NCBI GenBank assembly: GCA_025363275.1
Contig: JANYEE010000260.1
Location: forward strand, 21,599-85,598
Direction of reading: 5' to 3'
Length of the DNA stretch: 64,000 nt
DNA from: Burkholderiales bacterium
GTDB lineage: Bacteria > Pseudomonadota > Gammaproteobacteria > Burkholderiales > Burkholderiaceae_C
Positions 28,423-36,936 of this stretch are shown one piece after another. The notes beneath the pieces were generated by a model. That model searched no databases. It had not been told where the DNA came from and was given only the letters and a program-made list of their open reading frames with translations. Position 1 is the first letter of the stretch; each line of letters begins with the position of its first letter. The translations under genes and the position numbers were made by a program.

Positions 28423-29061
28423 ATGAAACGAAGTTTTCTGCGCCAATGTCTGGCAATGTTGGTCGTTGCCAGTAGCGTGGTGGGCATGCAATTTGCGCAC
28501 GCTGAGGACGAAGCGCCTGATGCGCTGATCAAGCGCCTGTCGGTGGATGTGCTCGATACCATCAAGGCTGACAAATCCATTCGCAATGGCGATTTGGCTA
28601 AAGTCATCACGCTGGTGGATACCCGCGTAATGCCTCATGTGGATTTTCAGCGTATGACCGCTTCGGCCGTAGGTCCAGCTTGGCGCCAGGCGACTCCTGA
28701 GCAGCAAAAACGCTTGCAAGAGGAATTTAAGATCTTGCTGGTTCGCAGCTACGCAGGTGCTTTGGGTCAAGTCTCTGACCAGAGTATTGCCATCAAGCCT
28801 ATGCGCTCTGCACCGGAAGACAAAGAGGTGATGGTTCGTACTGAGATCAAGGGCAAAGGCGACGCTATTCAACTAGATTACCGCCTGGAAAAAACTCCAG
28901 GCCAAGGCGCGGGTTGGAAGATTTACAACATCAACGTCTTGGGTGTCTGGTTGGTGGAAACTTACAAGACCCAGTTCGCACAAGAAATCAACTCCAAGGG
29001 ACTTGATGGCTTGATCAGCGCTTTGACCGAGCGCAACAAGACCAACGCCAAAAAGGCCTGA
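28423..29061 (+). CDS. mlaC: MlaC, periplasmic phospholipid-binding protein
   Basis: Soluble lipid shuttle between MlaA and MlaD. The ATG at 28423 has AAGAGGT at 28411-28417 upstream. An ATG at 28402 would put that site inside the gene. The signal peptide MKRSFLRQCLAMLVVASSV ends at AHA near 23. The Tol_Tol_Ttg2 domain includes GPAWRQATPEQQKRLQEEFKILLVRSYA (about 78-105) and the C-terminal GVWLVETYKTQF region. The length is 212 residues. It lies 76 bases after mlaA, the largest gap in the operon. Confidence 0.95.
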   Translation: MKRSFLRQCLAMLVVASSVVGMQFAHAEDEAPDALIKRLSVDVLDTIKADKSIRNGDLAKVITLVDTRVMPHVDFQRMTASAVGPAWRQATPEQQKRLQEEFKILLVRSYAGALGQVSDQSIAIKPMRSAPEDKEVMVRTEIKGKGDAIQLDYRLEKTPGQGAGWKIYNINVLGVWLVETYKTQFAQEINSKGLDGLISALTERNKTNAKKA

Positions 29062-29062
29062 G

Positions 29063-29329
29063 ATGTTGAGCTTGCCGGCAGAGTTGACCCATGTTCAGGC
29101 CAACGCGTGCCTTGCACAGTTGGCTGCCGGGGTTAAGGCTGAAGGCGCCGTGGTGGCGCTCAATGCGGAACCCCTGCAGCGCTTTGATTCGTCTGCGTTG
29201 GCCGTGCTGCTGGAGTTTCAGCGCAGGTGTGCCAGCGTGGGCAAAACGGTATCGGTGCAGGGCTTGCCTCGGCAGCTGTTGGCGCTTGCCACTTTGTACG
29301 GTATTGAAGGCCTAATCCACAGCGCCTGA
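29063..29329 (+). CDS. mlaB: MlaB, STAS-domain regulatory subunit
   Basis: Cytoplasmic STAS protein that binds MlaF and promotes assembly and activity of the transporter. At 88 residues it is one STAS domain. The phosphorylatable-type motif RFDSSALAVLLEFQRRCAS (about 40-58) has the conserved Asp-Ser. It starts 1 base after the mlaC stop and ends the mla operon. Confidence 0.9.
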   Translation: MLSLPAELTHVQANACLAQLAAGVKAEGAVVALNAEPLQRFDSSALAVLLEFQRRCASVGKTVSVQGLPRQLLALATLYGIEGLIHSA

Positions 29330-29360
29330 CAGCCTGCAAGCTCGACCCACTGTGGCCGCA

Positions 29361-29366
29361 TAAAAT
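29361..29366 (+). promoter_or_regulatory. -10 box close to the ABC exporter start
   Basis: TAAAAT ends 11 bases before the ATG at 29378, so the predicted transcript would have a leader of only about five bases. No Shine-Dalgarno is visible. Confidence 0.35.
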
Positions 29367-29377
29367 AGCGGTATTCC

Positions 29378-30328
29378 ATGACCGCTATTTCTTTTAAATC
29401 AGTTTCTAAAGCCTACGCTTCAAACAAGGGCCCCAAGGGCTCAAGCTTTTTGGCGCTTGATGGCGTCAGTCTGGATATTGAAGAAGGCGAATTTTTCGGC
29501 TTGCTGGGGCCCAACGGCGCTGGCAAAACCACCATGATCAGCATTCTGGCGGGCCTGACGCGCCCCACCGGGGGCGCTGTCAGCGTGTTGGGCAGTGATG
29601 TGCAGCGCGACTTTGCCGATGCTCGCCGCAAACTCGGCGTGGTGCCTCAAGAGCTGGTCTTTGATCCTTTCTTTAACGTGCGTGAAATGCTGCGTATCCA
29701 GTCCGGCTACTTCGGTGTCAAAAACAATGACGCTTGGATTGATGAGCTGCTGGATAGTCTGGGCTTAACCGATAAGGCCGATGCCAATATGCGCCAGCTC
29801 TCCGGCGGTATGAAGCGCCGCGTGCTCGTGGCACAAGCTCTGGTGCATAAGCCGCCGGTCATCGTGCTGGACGAGCCTACTGCTGGTGTTGACGTAGAGC
29901 TCCGCCAAACACTGTGGGCCTTCATCGCCAAGCTCAACAAGCAAGGTCACACCGTTTTGCTGACCACCCACTACCTGGAAGAAGCTGAAGCGTTATGCGG
30001 CCGCATTGCGATGCTTAAGACGGGCCGTATCGTAGCGTTAGACAAAACCAGCGAACTGCTGAAAGCAGCCAGCAGCAATGTGCTGCGCTTCAAGATTGAT
30101 GGCGAACTGCCTGCCGCTTTGGCGCAGGGCGCGCGCGTCACCGGGCGCGTAGTGCAGTTCCCAGCGCATGACGCGCTTGAAGTGGAGAAATACCTGGCGG
30201 CTGTGCGCGAGGCCGGCTTATTGGCGCAAGACATCGAAATCCGTAAAGCTGACCTTGAGGATGTGTTCCTGGACGTGATGACGCAGCACAAAGATTCCGT
30301 GCATAGCGTGGGAGGAGCATCGAAATGA
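29378..30328 (+). CDS. ABC-2 type exporter ATPase (YadG-like)
   Basis: A 316-residue ATPase of the CcmA/YadG group. Walker A GPNGAGKTT is near 44-52, signature LSGGMKRRVLVAQAL near 140-154, and Walker B VIVLDEPTAGVD near 160-171, with switch His in LLTTHYLEEAE. A C-terminal domain of about 90 residues follows. The substrate is unknown. It overlaps the permease gene by ATGA. YadGH-like pairs next to bolA-murA are, from memory, a common betaproteobacterial arrangement. Confidence 0.9.
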   Translation: MTAISFKSVSKAYASNKGPKGSSFLALDGVSLDIEEGEFFGLLGPNGAGKTTMISILAGLTRPTGGAVSVLGSDVQRDFADARRKLGVVPQELVFDPFFNVREMLRIQSGYFGVKNNDAWIDELLDSLGLTDKADANMRQLSGGMKRRVLVAQALVHKPPVIVLDEPTAGVDVELRQTLWAFIAKLNKQGHTVLLTTHYLEEAEALCGRIAMLKTGRIVALDKTSELLKAASSNVLRFKIDGELPAALAQGARVTGRVVQFPAHDALEVEKYLAAVREAGLLAQDIEIRKADLEDVFLDVMTQHKDSVHSVGGASK

Positions 30329-31080
30329 ACGGATGGCAGACGCTTTTATACAAAGAAATCTGGCGCTTCTGGAAAGTCGCGTTTCAGACGATTGCCGGCC
30401 CCGTGCTGACGGCGATGCTCTACTTGCTGATCTTCGGTCACGCACTGGAGTCGCATGTGAAGGTGTACGACACGGTGAGCTACACCGCGTTCCTGGTACC
30501 AGGGTTGGCGATGATGAGCCTGCTGCAAAATTCTTTCGCCAACAGCTCGTCCTCTCTGATCATGAGTAAGGTGATGGGCAATCTGGTGTTCCTGTTGCTG
30601 ACGCCGCTGTCGTATCTTCACTGGTTTGTGGCTTACGTGGGCGCGTCGGTGGTGCGCGGCCTGGTTGTCGGTTTTGGCGTGTTTGTGGTGTCGGCACCTT
30701 TCACCGGTATGAGCTTTGTGGCTCCCGTCTGGATCGTGGTGTTTGCGGTCATGGGGGCGGCCCTGATGGGCATACTGGGTCTGATCGCTGGCCTGTGGGC
30801 CGAGAAGTTTGATCAGTTGGCCGCCTTCCAGAATTTCGTCGTGATGCCGATGACCTTCCTGAGTGGCGTGTTCTATTCCATCCATTCCTTGCCAGTGTTT
30901 TGGCAGGGCGTCAGCCACTTCAATCCCTTCTTTTACATGATCGATGGATTCCGTTTCGGCTTCTTTGGTGTCAGCGATGTCTCGCCCTGGTTGAGCCTCA
31001 GCGTAGTGGGCGCCACACTGGCTGTGGTCAGTGGTATCGCGCTGCACCTCCTACGCATCGGTTACAAAATCCGCAGCTAA
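30325..31080 (+). CDS. ABC-2 type exporter permease (YadH-like)
   Basis: A 251-residue integral membrane protein with six predicted segments. ABC-2 family features include GHALESHVKVYDTVSYTAFLVPGL (about 35-58) and MTFLSGVFYSIHSLPVFWQG near 180. It works with the ATPase encoded directly upstream (4-base overlap). The exported molecule is not known. bolA-type and murA genes follow on the same strand. Confidence 0.9.
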   Translation: MNGWQTLLYKEIWRFWKVAFQTIAGPVLTAMLYLLIFGHALESHVKVYDTVSYTAFLVPGLAMMSLLQNSFANSSSSLIMSKVMGNLVFLLLTPLSYLHWFVAYVGASVVRGLVVGFGVFVVSAPFTGMSFVAPVWIVVFAVMGAALMGILGLIAGLWAEKFDQLAAFQNFVVMPMTFLSGVFYSIHSLPVFWQGVSHFNPFFYMIDGFRFGFFGVSDVSPWLSLSVVGATLAVVSGIALHLLRIGYKIRS

Positions 31081-31098
31081 TTTTTTGAATTGACCGAC

Positions 31099-31341
31099 AT
31101 GACTGCAGAACAGCTCCAAGCCCTCATCACCGCTGGTTTGCCTTGCCAGCATTGCGATCTGGAGGGTGATGGCCGCCACTGGTACGCCACTATCGTGTCC
31201 TCTGCGTTCGAAGGTAAACGCCTGATTCAGCGCCACCAGCAGGTCTACGCCACGCTGGGTAGCCGTATGCACACCGATGAAGTACACGCGCTGTCGATGA
31301 AGACTTTTACACCGACCGAGTGGGCCGCCAAAGCGACCTAA
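31099..31341 (+). CDS. ibaG: BolA family protein (IbaG-like)
   Basis: An 80-residue BolA-fold protein, probably partner of a monothiol glutaredoxin in Fe-S handling. The ATG at 31099 is chosen over an upstream TTG at 31090. Family features are DLEGDGRHWYATIVSSAFEGKRLIQRHQQVYATLG with the conserved His and an R/K-rich loop, then MHTDEVHALSMKTFTPTEW. The position directly upstream of murA is the same as for ibaG in other proteobacteria. Confidence 0.92.
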   Translation: MTAEQLQALITAGLPCQHCDLEGDGRHWYATIVSSAFEGKRLIQRHQQVYATLGSRMHTDEVHALSMKTFTPTEWAAKAT

Positions 31342-31377
31342 TTCACGGAACCAAAATACCCAGATTCCAGGACAACT

Positions 31378-32643
31378 ATGGACAAACTACTCATTCGCGG
31401 CGGTCGCACCCTCAAGGGTGAAGTGCTGATTTCCGGTGCCAAAAACGCAGCCCTGCCCGAACTGTGCGCTACGCTGCTAAGCGCCGAGCCCGTCACGCTG
31501 CGCAATGTGCCACGTCTGCAAGATGTGTCTACCATGCTCAAGCTCATTCGCAATATGGGCGTGCAGGTAGACCAGCAGGCCGATGGCACCGTGTTGGTCA
31601 ACGCTGGCACTTTGAACAACCCCGAAGCGCCGTATGAGCTGGTGAAAACCATGCGCGCGTCGGTGTTGGCGCTAGGCCCTTTGCTGGCGCGCTTTGGTCA
31701 TGCCAAGGTGTCCTTGCCCGGTGGCTGCGCGATTGGCTCGCGCCCGGTGGACCAGCACTTGAAAGGCCTGGCGGCGATGGGTGCGGACATCGTGGTGGAA
31801 CACGGCTACATGGTTGCCAAGCTGGCTACGGGACTGAAGCGCCTGAAGGGCGCACGCATTACCACCGACATGGTGACCGTGACTGGCACCGAGAACTTCT
31901 TGATGGCCGCAGCGCTGGCCGATGGCGAAACCATTCTGGAAAACGCCGCCCAAGAGCCCGAGATCCCTGACTTGGCCGAGATGCTGATCAAAATGGGTGC
32001 CAAGATCGAGGGGCACGGCTCTAGCCGCATTCGCATTCAGGGCGTGGAAGCCCTGTATGGCGCCAACCACCAGGTGGTGGCCGACCGTATTGAAGCCGGT
32101 ACTTTCTTGTGCGCGGTGGCCGCTACGGGCGGTGATGTGGTGCTCAAGCACGGCCGCGCAGACCATCTCGACGCGGTCATTGAAAAGCTGAGTGAAGCGG
32201 GTGCGACGGTAACAGCGGTGGAGGGCGGAATTCGTGTGCAATCCAGTGGCCGCCTCAAAGCCCAGAGCTTTCGCACCACCGAATACCCTGGCTTCCCCAC
32301 CGACATGCAGGCCCAGTTTATGGCGCTCAACTGCATCTCGCACGGGCACAGCAAGGTCACGGAGACGATTTTTGAGAACCGTTTCATGCACGTGAATGAG
32401 CTAGTGCGTCTGGGTGCCAACATCCAGATCGACGGTAAGATTTCTGTCATCGAAGGTGTCGAGCGCCTGTCGGGTGCCACCGTGATGGCGACCGATCTGC
32501 GCGCCTCTGCGAGCCTGGTGATTGCAGGCCTGGTGGCTGAGGGAGAAACCGTGGTCGATCGCATTTACCACCTCGACCGTGGCTACGACCAGATGGAAGC
32601 CAAGCTGCGCGGCATCGGTGCGGACATCGAGCGAATCAAATGA
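31378..32643 (+). CDS. murA: UDP-N-acetylglucosamine 1-carboxyvinyltransferase
   Basis: First committed step of peptidoglycan synthesis: transfer of enolpyruvate from PEP to UDP-GlcNAc. At 421 residues it has the family length. Lys23-Asn24-type substrate motif [10 protein letters not shown] is at 20-29. The catalytic Cys117 is in GGCAIGSRP, so the enzyme should be fosfomycin-sensitive by family knowledge. It stands at the head of the his cluster. Confidence 0.97.
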   Translation: MDKLLIRGGRTLKGEVLISGAKNAALPELCATLLSAEPVTLRNVPRLQDVSTMLKLIRNMGVQVDQQADGTVLVNAGTLNNPEAPYELVKTMRASVLALGPLLARFGHAKVSLPGGCAIGSRPVDQHLKGLAAMGADIVVEHGYMVAKLATGLKRLKGARITTDMVTVTGTENFLMAAALADGETILENAAQEPEIPDLAEMLIKMGAKIEGHGSSRIRIQGVEALYGANHQVVADRIEAGTFLCAVAATGGDVVLKHGRADHLDAVIEKLSEAGATVTAVEGGIRVQSSGRLKAQSFRTTEYPGFPTDMQAQFMALNCISHGHSKVTETIFENRFMHVNELVRLGANIQIDGKISVIEGVERLSGATVMATDLRASASLVIAGLVAEGETVVDRIYHLDRGYDQMEAKLRGIGADIERIK

Positions 32644-32645
32644 CG

Positions 32646-32728
32646 GCCCCCACGCTTGCTACTCCGTGTACGGCGCTACCCCCCGAGGAGGCCCTCACCC
32701 CTTGGGGCGGCCCTGCGGCGTTCACGCC
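32646..32728. repeat. GC-rich intergenic repeat of the Comamonadaceae type
   Basis: The murA-hisG spacer is GC-rich with CCCCCCGAGGAGG (32680-32692), CCCCTTGGGG (32698-32707) and CGGCCCTGCGG. I recall very similar segments between genes in other Comamonadaceae. Only this copy was seen in the window. Confidence 0.4.
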
Positions 32729-32743
32729 ATGAATGTTGAGACC

Positions 32744-33388
32744 ATGATCACGCTCGCACTCTCCAAAGGCCGCATTTTTGAAGAAACCCTGCCGCTGTTG
32801 AAAGCGGCGGGCATTGAGGTGTTGGACGACCCGGAAAAGTCCCGCAAGCTGATTCTGGACACCAACTTGCCCGGCGTGCGAGTGCTGGTGGTGCGCGCGA
32901 CCGATGTACCGACCTACGTGCAATACGGGGGTGCTGATCTGGGCATTACGGGCAAAGACACGCTGCTGGAGCACGGTAGCCAGGGCCTATACCAGCCGCT
33001 GGATTTGCAAATCGCCAAGTGCCGCATCAGTGTGGCCGCGCGTGCAGACTTTGACTACGCTTCGGCTGTGAAGCAGGGCTCGCGCCTGAAGGTGGCCACC
33101 AAGTATGTGGCCATTGCCCGCGACTTCTTCGCCTCCAAAGGCGTGCACGTGGATCTGATCAAACTCTACGGCAGTATGGAACTGGCACCGTTGGTCGGCA
33201 TGGCGGACGCCATCGTTGATCTGGTGTCTACCGGCAACACGCTCAAGGCTAACAATCTGATTGAGGTGGAGCAGATTATGGAAATCAGCTCGCGCCTGGT
33301 GGTGAACCAGGCCGCGCTCAAACTCAAACGCGAACCCTTACGCCGAATCATTGATGCTTTTGCGCAGGCTACTGCCGCGCAGACTTAA
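32744..33388 (+). CDS. hisG: ATP phosphoribosyltransferase catalytic subunit (short form)
   Basis: First step of histidine synthesis: ATP + PRPP to phosphoribosyl-ATP. The ATG at 32744 gives [19 protein letters not shown], the usual short-form start. An ATG at 32729 would add five residues. With 214 residues it lacks the C-terminal regulatory domain, so by family knowledge it needs HisZ, which is not in this window. The PRPP-binding region [15 protein letters not shown] is near 155-169. The stop lies 10 bases before a repeat copy and the hisD start. Confidence 0.95.
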   Translation: MITLALSKGRIFEETLPLLKAAGIEVLDDPEKSRKLILDTNLPGVRVLVVRATDVPTYVQYGGADLGITGKDTLLEHGSQGLYQPLDLQIAKCRISVAARADFDYASAVKQGSRLKVATKYVAIARDFFASKGVHVDLIKLYGSMELAPLVGMADAIVDLVSTGNTLKANNLIEVEQIMEISSRLVVNQAALKLKREPLRRIIDAFAQATAAQT

Positions 33389-33398
33389 AGTTTTAATT

Positions 33399-33454
33399 GC
33401 TATGAAATTAGTAGCTGCTCCCGCACATCTATCAACGGCTAGCAGCCAATTTGA
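33399..33454 (+). repeat. 56-bp dispersed repeat, copy B (overlaps hisD start)
   Basis: Aligns without gaps to the other five copies: GCTAT at 1-5, GTAGCTG at 13-19, AGCC at 46-49 and ATTTGA at 51-56. The ATG of hisD lies inside the first stem (33402), and the repeat encodes the first 17 codons. Confidence 0.65.
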
Positions 33455-34718
33455 GGCTGAATTCAAAGCCCGCCTGCATTGGGCTGCCGACACCGATGCG
33501 TCCATTGAGACCAGCGTGGCGGCTATTTTGCAAGACGTGCAAGGGCGCGGCGATACAGCGGTGCTGGAGTACACCGCCCGCTGGGACCATGTGCAGGCCG
33601 CCACGGTGGCCGAGCTGGAGCTGACCCAGGCCGAACTCAAAGCCGCGTTTGACAGCATTCCCGCACAGCAGCGCATCGCCCTGGAAGCCGCGGCCAAACG
33701 TGTGCGCACCTACCACGAAGCGCAGAAAAAAGCCTCGGGCGAGAGCTGGAGTTACCGCGATGAAGACGGCACATTGCTGGGCCAGAAGGTTACGCCGCTA
33801 GACCGCGTCGGCATTTATGTGCCTGGTGGCAAGGCCGCCTATCCGTCGTCGGTGTTGATGAACGCCATACCCGCCCATGTGGCCGGCGTGGGTGAAATCA
33901 TCATGGTCGTGCCAACTCCCAGGGGTGAAAAGAACGCCCTGGTGTTGGCTGCCGCTTATGTGGCTGGCGTCACCCGCGCCTTCACCATTGGTGGTGCGCA
34001 GGCGGTGGCCGCGTTGGCCTATGGCACAGAGAGCATCCCTGCCGTGCACAAGATCACTGGCCCCGGCAATGCCTATGTGGCTGCTGCCAAGCGCCGCGTG
34101 TTCGGCACCGTGGGCATCGACATGATTGCCGGCCCAAGTGAGATTTTGGTGTTGGCCGACGGCACTACGCCGCCCGACTGGGTGGCCATGGACTTGTTCA
34201 GCCAAGCGGAACACGACGAACTGGCGCAGAGCATTCTGCTGTGCCCCGACGCCGCCTATATCGCCCAAGTGCAAGAGAGTATCAACCGCCTGCTGCCCGA
34301 CATGCCCCGCGCCGAGATCATTGCCAAAAGCCTGACCGACCGTGGCGCACTGATATTGACCCGCAGTATGCAAGAGGCCTGTGAGATCAGTAACCGCATT
34401 GCGCCGGAGCATTTGGAGGTGTCCAGTCAAGATCCGCATAAGTGGGAGCCCCTGCTCAAACACGCGGGCGCCATCTTCTTGGGTGCGTTCACCAGCGAAT
34501 CTTTAGGCGACTACTGCGCTGGCCCCAACCACGTGCTGCCCACCAGCGGCACGGCCCGCTTTAGCAGCCCGCTGGGTGTGTATGACTTCCAAAAGCGCAG
34601 TAGCCTGATTGAGGTGAGCGAGCAGGGCGCGCAGACGCTGGGCCAGATTGCCAGCGTGTTGGCCCATGGCGAAGGCCTGCAGGCCCACGCCAGAGCGGCC
34701 GAGATGCGACTCAAGTAA
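33402..34718 (+). CDS. hisD: Histidinol dehydrogenase
   Basis: Oxidises histidinol to histidine in two NAD-dependent steps, using Zn. The ATG at 33402 gives 438 residues and a normal N-terminal length when compared with the first conserved RGD region. The key parts are [17 protein letters not shown] (about 129-145), the NAD region [27 protein letters not shown] (catalytic Glu/His and Zn ligands near 267-280) and IAPEHLEV (about 345). The start codon and first 17 codons coincide with repeat copy B. No Shine-Dalgarno is visible. Confidence 0.95.
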   Translation: MKLVAAPAHLSTASSQFEAEFKARLHWAADTDASIETSVAAILQDVQGRGDTAVLEYTARWDHVQAATVAELELTQAELKAAFDSIPAQQRIALEAAAKRVRTYHEAQKKASGESWSYRDEDGTLLGQKVTPLDRVGIYVPGGKAAYPSSVLMNAIPAHVAGVGEIIMVVPTPRGEKNALVLAAAYVAGVTRAFTIGGAQAVAALAYGTESIPAVHKITGPGNAYVAAAKRRVFGTVGIDMIAGPSEILVLADGTTPPDWVAMDLFSQAEHDELAQSILLCPDAAYIAQVQESINRLLPDMPRAEIIAKSLTDRGALILTRSMQEACEISNRIAPEHLEVSSQDPHKWEPLLKHAGAIFLGAFTSESLGDYCAGPNHVLPTSGTARFSSPLGVYDFQKRSSLIEVSEQGAQTLGQIASVLAHGEGLQAHARAAEMRLK

Positions 34719-34745
34719 TCGCGTGGGTTAATCCCGCAGGACCAG

Positions 34746-34764
34746 CGCCGTTTGGCAAACGGCG
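34746..34764. repeat. Perfect hairpin after hisD
   Basis: CGCCGTTTG and CAAACGGCG form a 9-bp inverted repeat around a single base. No T-run follows, so it is not a standard rho-independent terminator. It sits 28 bases after the hisD stop and 32 before the next gene. Confidence 0.45.
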
Positions 34765-34795
34765 TAAGAATGCAGGCGTTCACGAGACCAATGCC

Positions 34796-35182
34796 ATGCC
34801 CCAAATACACCGCCCCCTTTTTACTTTGAACGTGCTGCGCACTGCTGCGGCTACCGTAGCGCTTGGCCTGGCTTGCGGCGCCGCGTCGGCCATGACCCTG
34901 CGTCAAATGCGCGCGCTGGAAAAGTCGGACAAAAAGCAAGGCGAGAACTACATCAACTACTACTTGGTTGGCGCGATGGAGGGCGCACTCGAAGCGCACA
35001 CCCAGGCCGTTCGCAACGGCGCCAAACCCAGCATCTGCCTGAATGGTCGCCGTTTGGAGCCGCACATGGCGCGCAGCCTGTTTGACACGGAACTCCAACG
35101 CAATGAGGGCGTCTACGAAGCGGACATGTCGGTGCAACTGGTGTTGACCAATGCCTTGGTCGCGGTGTACGCCTGCCCATGA
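34796..35182 (+). CDS. Small secreted protein, weakly Rap1a/Tai-like
   Basis: A 128-residue protein with a signal peptide: basic start, hydrophobic run TAAATVALGLACGAASA, cleavage near 32. The mature part has YLVGAMEGALEAHT, ICLNGRRLEPHMARSL and a C-terminal LTNALVAVYACP. Two Cys (about 81 and 127) could form a disulfide. The layout resembles Rap1a/Tai immunity-type domains, but I would not assign that function. It lies between hisD and an MFS gene, inside the region that separates hisD from hisC. Confidence 0.65.
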   Translation: MPQIHRPLFTLNVLRTAAATVALGLACGAASAMTLRQMRALEKSDKKQGENYINYYLVGAMEGALEAHTQAVRNGAKPSICLNGRRLEPHMARSLFDTELQRNEGVYEADMSVQLVLTNALVAVYACP

Positions 35183-35200
35183 GCGCAACGAAGTGTTGGT

Positions 35201-35256
35201 GCTATAAAAATAATAGCAACACAGGTAATAAATTCAAGGGCCTCAGCCCGATTTGA
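35201..35256 (+). repeat. 56-bp dispersed repeat, copy C
   Basis: GCTAT-N7-ATAGC stem at 1-17, GGGCC at 38-42, AGCCC at 46-50 and ATTTGA at 51-56, same spacing as the other copies. It lies 18 bases after the small secreted protein gene, in a 225-base region upstream of the MFS gene. Confidence 0.75.
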
Positions 35257-35297
35257 CTTCAGAAATATCCAAAATCGCTGAAAAATACCCCCAGAGC

Positions 35298-35322
35298 CTG
35301 CCGCTCAGCCCCGTCGGCAGGT
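35298..35322 (+). terminator. Terminator-like hairpin before the MFS gene
   Basis: CCTGCCG (35298-35304) pairs with CGGCAGG (35316-35322), followed by TTCT. The 7-bp GC stem is convincing but the T-run is weak. Confidence 0.4.
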
Positions 35323-35407
35323 TCTGATACGCGCGCGCAGCGCAGGGCGCGTGGATATTGGGGACAATCCTGCATAGCCGTCCTTTCACCTCCCAAGAGT
35401 CAGTCCC

Positions 35408-36607
35408 TTGCTCCAACTTGCCCCTTACAAAGCCCTGTTTTCTGACCGTGAACTCAAGCGCATCGTTTTATCCTCCATCCTGCCGCGCCTCCCCGCAGGT
35501 ATCAATGGGCTCTCGCTGACCCTGTTGGTGCAGTCGTTGTATGGCTCGTTTGCGGTCGGTGGCACGGTGAGTGCGGCCTATCTCATGGCGTTAGGGGTTG
35601 CATCACCCTTGCTCGGGCGCTTTGTGGACCAGCGCGGGCCACGCGCGGCCATGCTACCGTTTGGTATCGCCCACGCGCTCGCGCTGGCCTTGCTGGTGGC
35701 CGCTGCACTGTTGCGGGTATCGCCATCCTGGCTGATGGTGTTTGCGCTCTTGGCGGGGATGACGTTTCCCCCGGTATCCATGACGGTACGTGCCATGTGG
35801 CGCAAGTCCAAGTTGCCTGACCACACCAAGCAGTTGGGCTTCGCCTTGGAGGGCGTGATCATGGAATCCATCTTTGTGTGTGGCCCTTTGATCGTTAGCT
35901 TTTTCTTGCTATTCAACGCACCGGCCGTGGCTTTGCTATTTTCAGCCTGCGCCACGTTGGTGGGTATCGTGTTTTTTTCGCGCTCGGGTGCCCTGGAGCG
36001 CTGGGGCGACGTCGAACCCGCACAGCGCCATTGGTTGGGGCCACTCAGACTCCTGGGCGTGCGCCGGGCTTTGCTTGTCTCCATGCTGCTGGGCGCCAGT
36101 TTTGGGTTGCAAGAAATTGGCATGATGGCCGTGACTAAAGCGGCCGACAAGCAGGCTGCCGTGGGCTGGTTGTTTGCGGCGTATTCGGTACCGTCGGCTC
36201 TTGCCGGCTTGTTGTACGGCACGCGCCAGTTTGCCTGGCCTCTGAACCGCCAGATGGCGCTGGGGCATGTGTGGATCGCCGCTTTAAGTCTGCTGCTCAC
36301 CCAGGTGTCGTCACTCTGGGTGTTCGCCCTGGGTTGCGCCGTGTGCGGCATGGCCGTTGGGCCGGCGATTACTGCAAGCCAAATGCAGCTGGGTAAGTTG
36401 ACAACGGCCGAGTACACCACCGAAGCCTTCACCTGGAGCATGACGCTGTTCATGGTGGCATTGGGCGCCGCATTTGCCTGTGGCGGCTGGCTTGTGGACA
36501 CCTACGGTGTGGGTGCACCCATGTTCTGCGCCGCATGCACCGCGAGCCTGGGCGCGCTGATGTGCTTGCGCGTCCCGGAGATCTTTGCGCCCCAGACGGC
36601 CGCCTAG
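35408..36607 (+). CDS. MFS family transporter
   Basis: A 399-residue membrane protein with about 12 hydrophobic segments and the MFS layout. The loop-2/3 motif is GRFVDQRGPRAAM (about 75-87), with a long central loop near 190-215. The substrate cannot be read from sequence. The start is TTG 35408, as no ATG is available before the conserved SSILPRLPAGINGLSL. It lies between hisD and hisC with the RHH/PIN pair downstream, which is not part of the canonical his order. Confidence 0.85.
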   Translation: MLQLAPYKALFSDRELKRIVLSSILPRLPAGINGLSLTLLVQSLYGSFAVGGTVSAAYLMALGVASPLLGRFVDQRGPRAAMLPFGIAHALALALLVAAALLRVSPSWLMVFALLAGMTFPPVSMTVRAMWRKSKLPDHTKQLGFALEGVIMESIFVCGPLIVSFFLLFNAPAVALLFSACATLVGIVFFSRSGALERWGDVEPAQRHWLGPLRLLGVRRALLVSMLLGASFGLQEIGMMAVTKAADKQAAVGWLFAAYSVPSALAGLLYGTRQFAWPLNRQMALGHVWIAALSLLLTQVSSLWVFALGCAVCGMAVGPAITASQMQLGKLTTAEYTTEAFTWSMTLFMVALGAAFACGGWLVDTYGVGAPMFCAACTASLGALMCLRVPEIFAPQTAA

Positions 36608-36636
36608 CGGCTAGGACTCAAAGCTACCCCGGGAAA

Positions 36637-36669
36637 TTACACGAATTTCGTGTAACACGAAATTCGTGT
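36637..36669. promoter_or_regulatory. Tandem palindromic operator of the RHH/PIN pair
   Basis: Two palindromes with the same half-site: TTACACGAA/TTCGTGTAA around one base (36637-36655) and ACACGAA/TTCGTGT around one base (36655-36669). They end 12 bases before the antitoxin ATG. This is the expected layout for autorepression by a ribbon-helix-helix antitoxin binding as repeated dimers. Confidence 0.75.
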
Positions 36670-36681
36670 AAACTACAAACC

Positions 36682-36903
36682 ATGAAAAACGTCACTATCA
36701 CCGTAGAAGACGCCACCCTGGAGTGGGTGCGCATCGAAGCGGCCAGACGCAACACCAGCGTGTCGCGCCTGGTGGGTGAGATGCTGACCGACAAAATGCA
36801 GTTTGACGATACCTATGCCCGAGCCCAGCGCGATTGGGTGGCGGATACCTCGTCGTTCAGTTCGGGAGGCAAGGCCTACCCGACACGTGGGGGCAGCGAA
36901 TGA
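36682..36903 (+). CDS. Ribbon-helix-helix antitoxin
   Basis: A 73-residue protein. Residues 1-45 fit the RHH/CopG fold: beta strand KNVTITVEDATL followed by helices VRIEAARRNTSVSRLVGEMLTDKM. The C-terminal tail is disordered and Ser/Gly-rich, the part that would wrap the toxin. The ATG at 36682 follows the tandem palindromes. The PIN-domain gene follows after 33 bases. The VapB-like role is inferred from fold and partner. Confidence 0.85.
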   Translation: MKNVTITVEDATLEWVRIEAARRNTSVSRLVGEMLTDKMQFDDTYARAQRDWVADTSSFSSGGKAYPTRGGSE

Positions 36904-36936
36904 CGCGCAGCGAAGAGCGTGGGGGCCAAGGCGACC

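Noticed and set aside
31672-32391. 239-residue minus-strand frame inside murA
   Set aside because: murA is unambiguous with its catalytic motifs; the antisense frame has no recognisable features.
34746-34764. Hairpin after hisD as a rho-independent terminator
   Set aside because: No T-run on either strand; kept only as an inverted repeat.
35578-36501. 307-residue minus-strand frame opposite the MFS gene
   Set aside because: Translation is Ala/Ser/Pro-rich without domain character and mirrors the hydrophobic codon pattern of the MFS gene.
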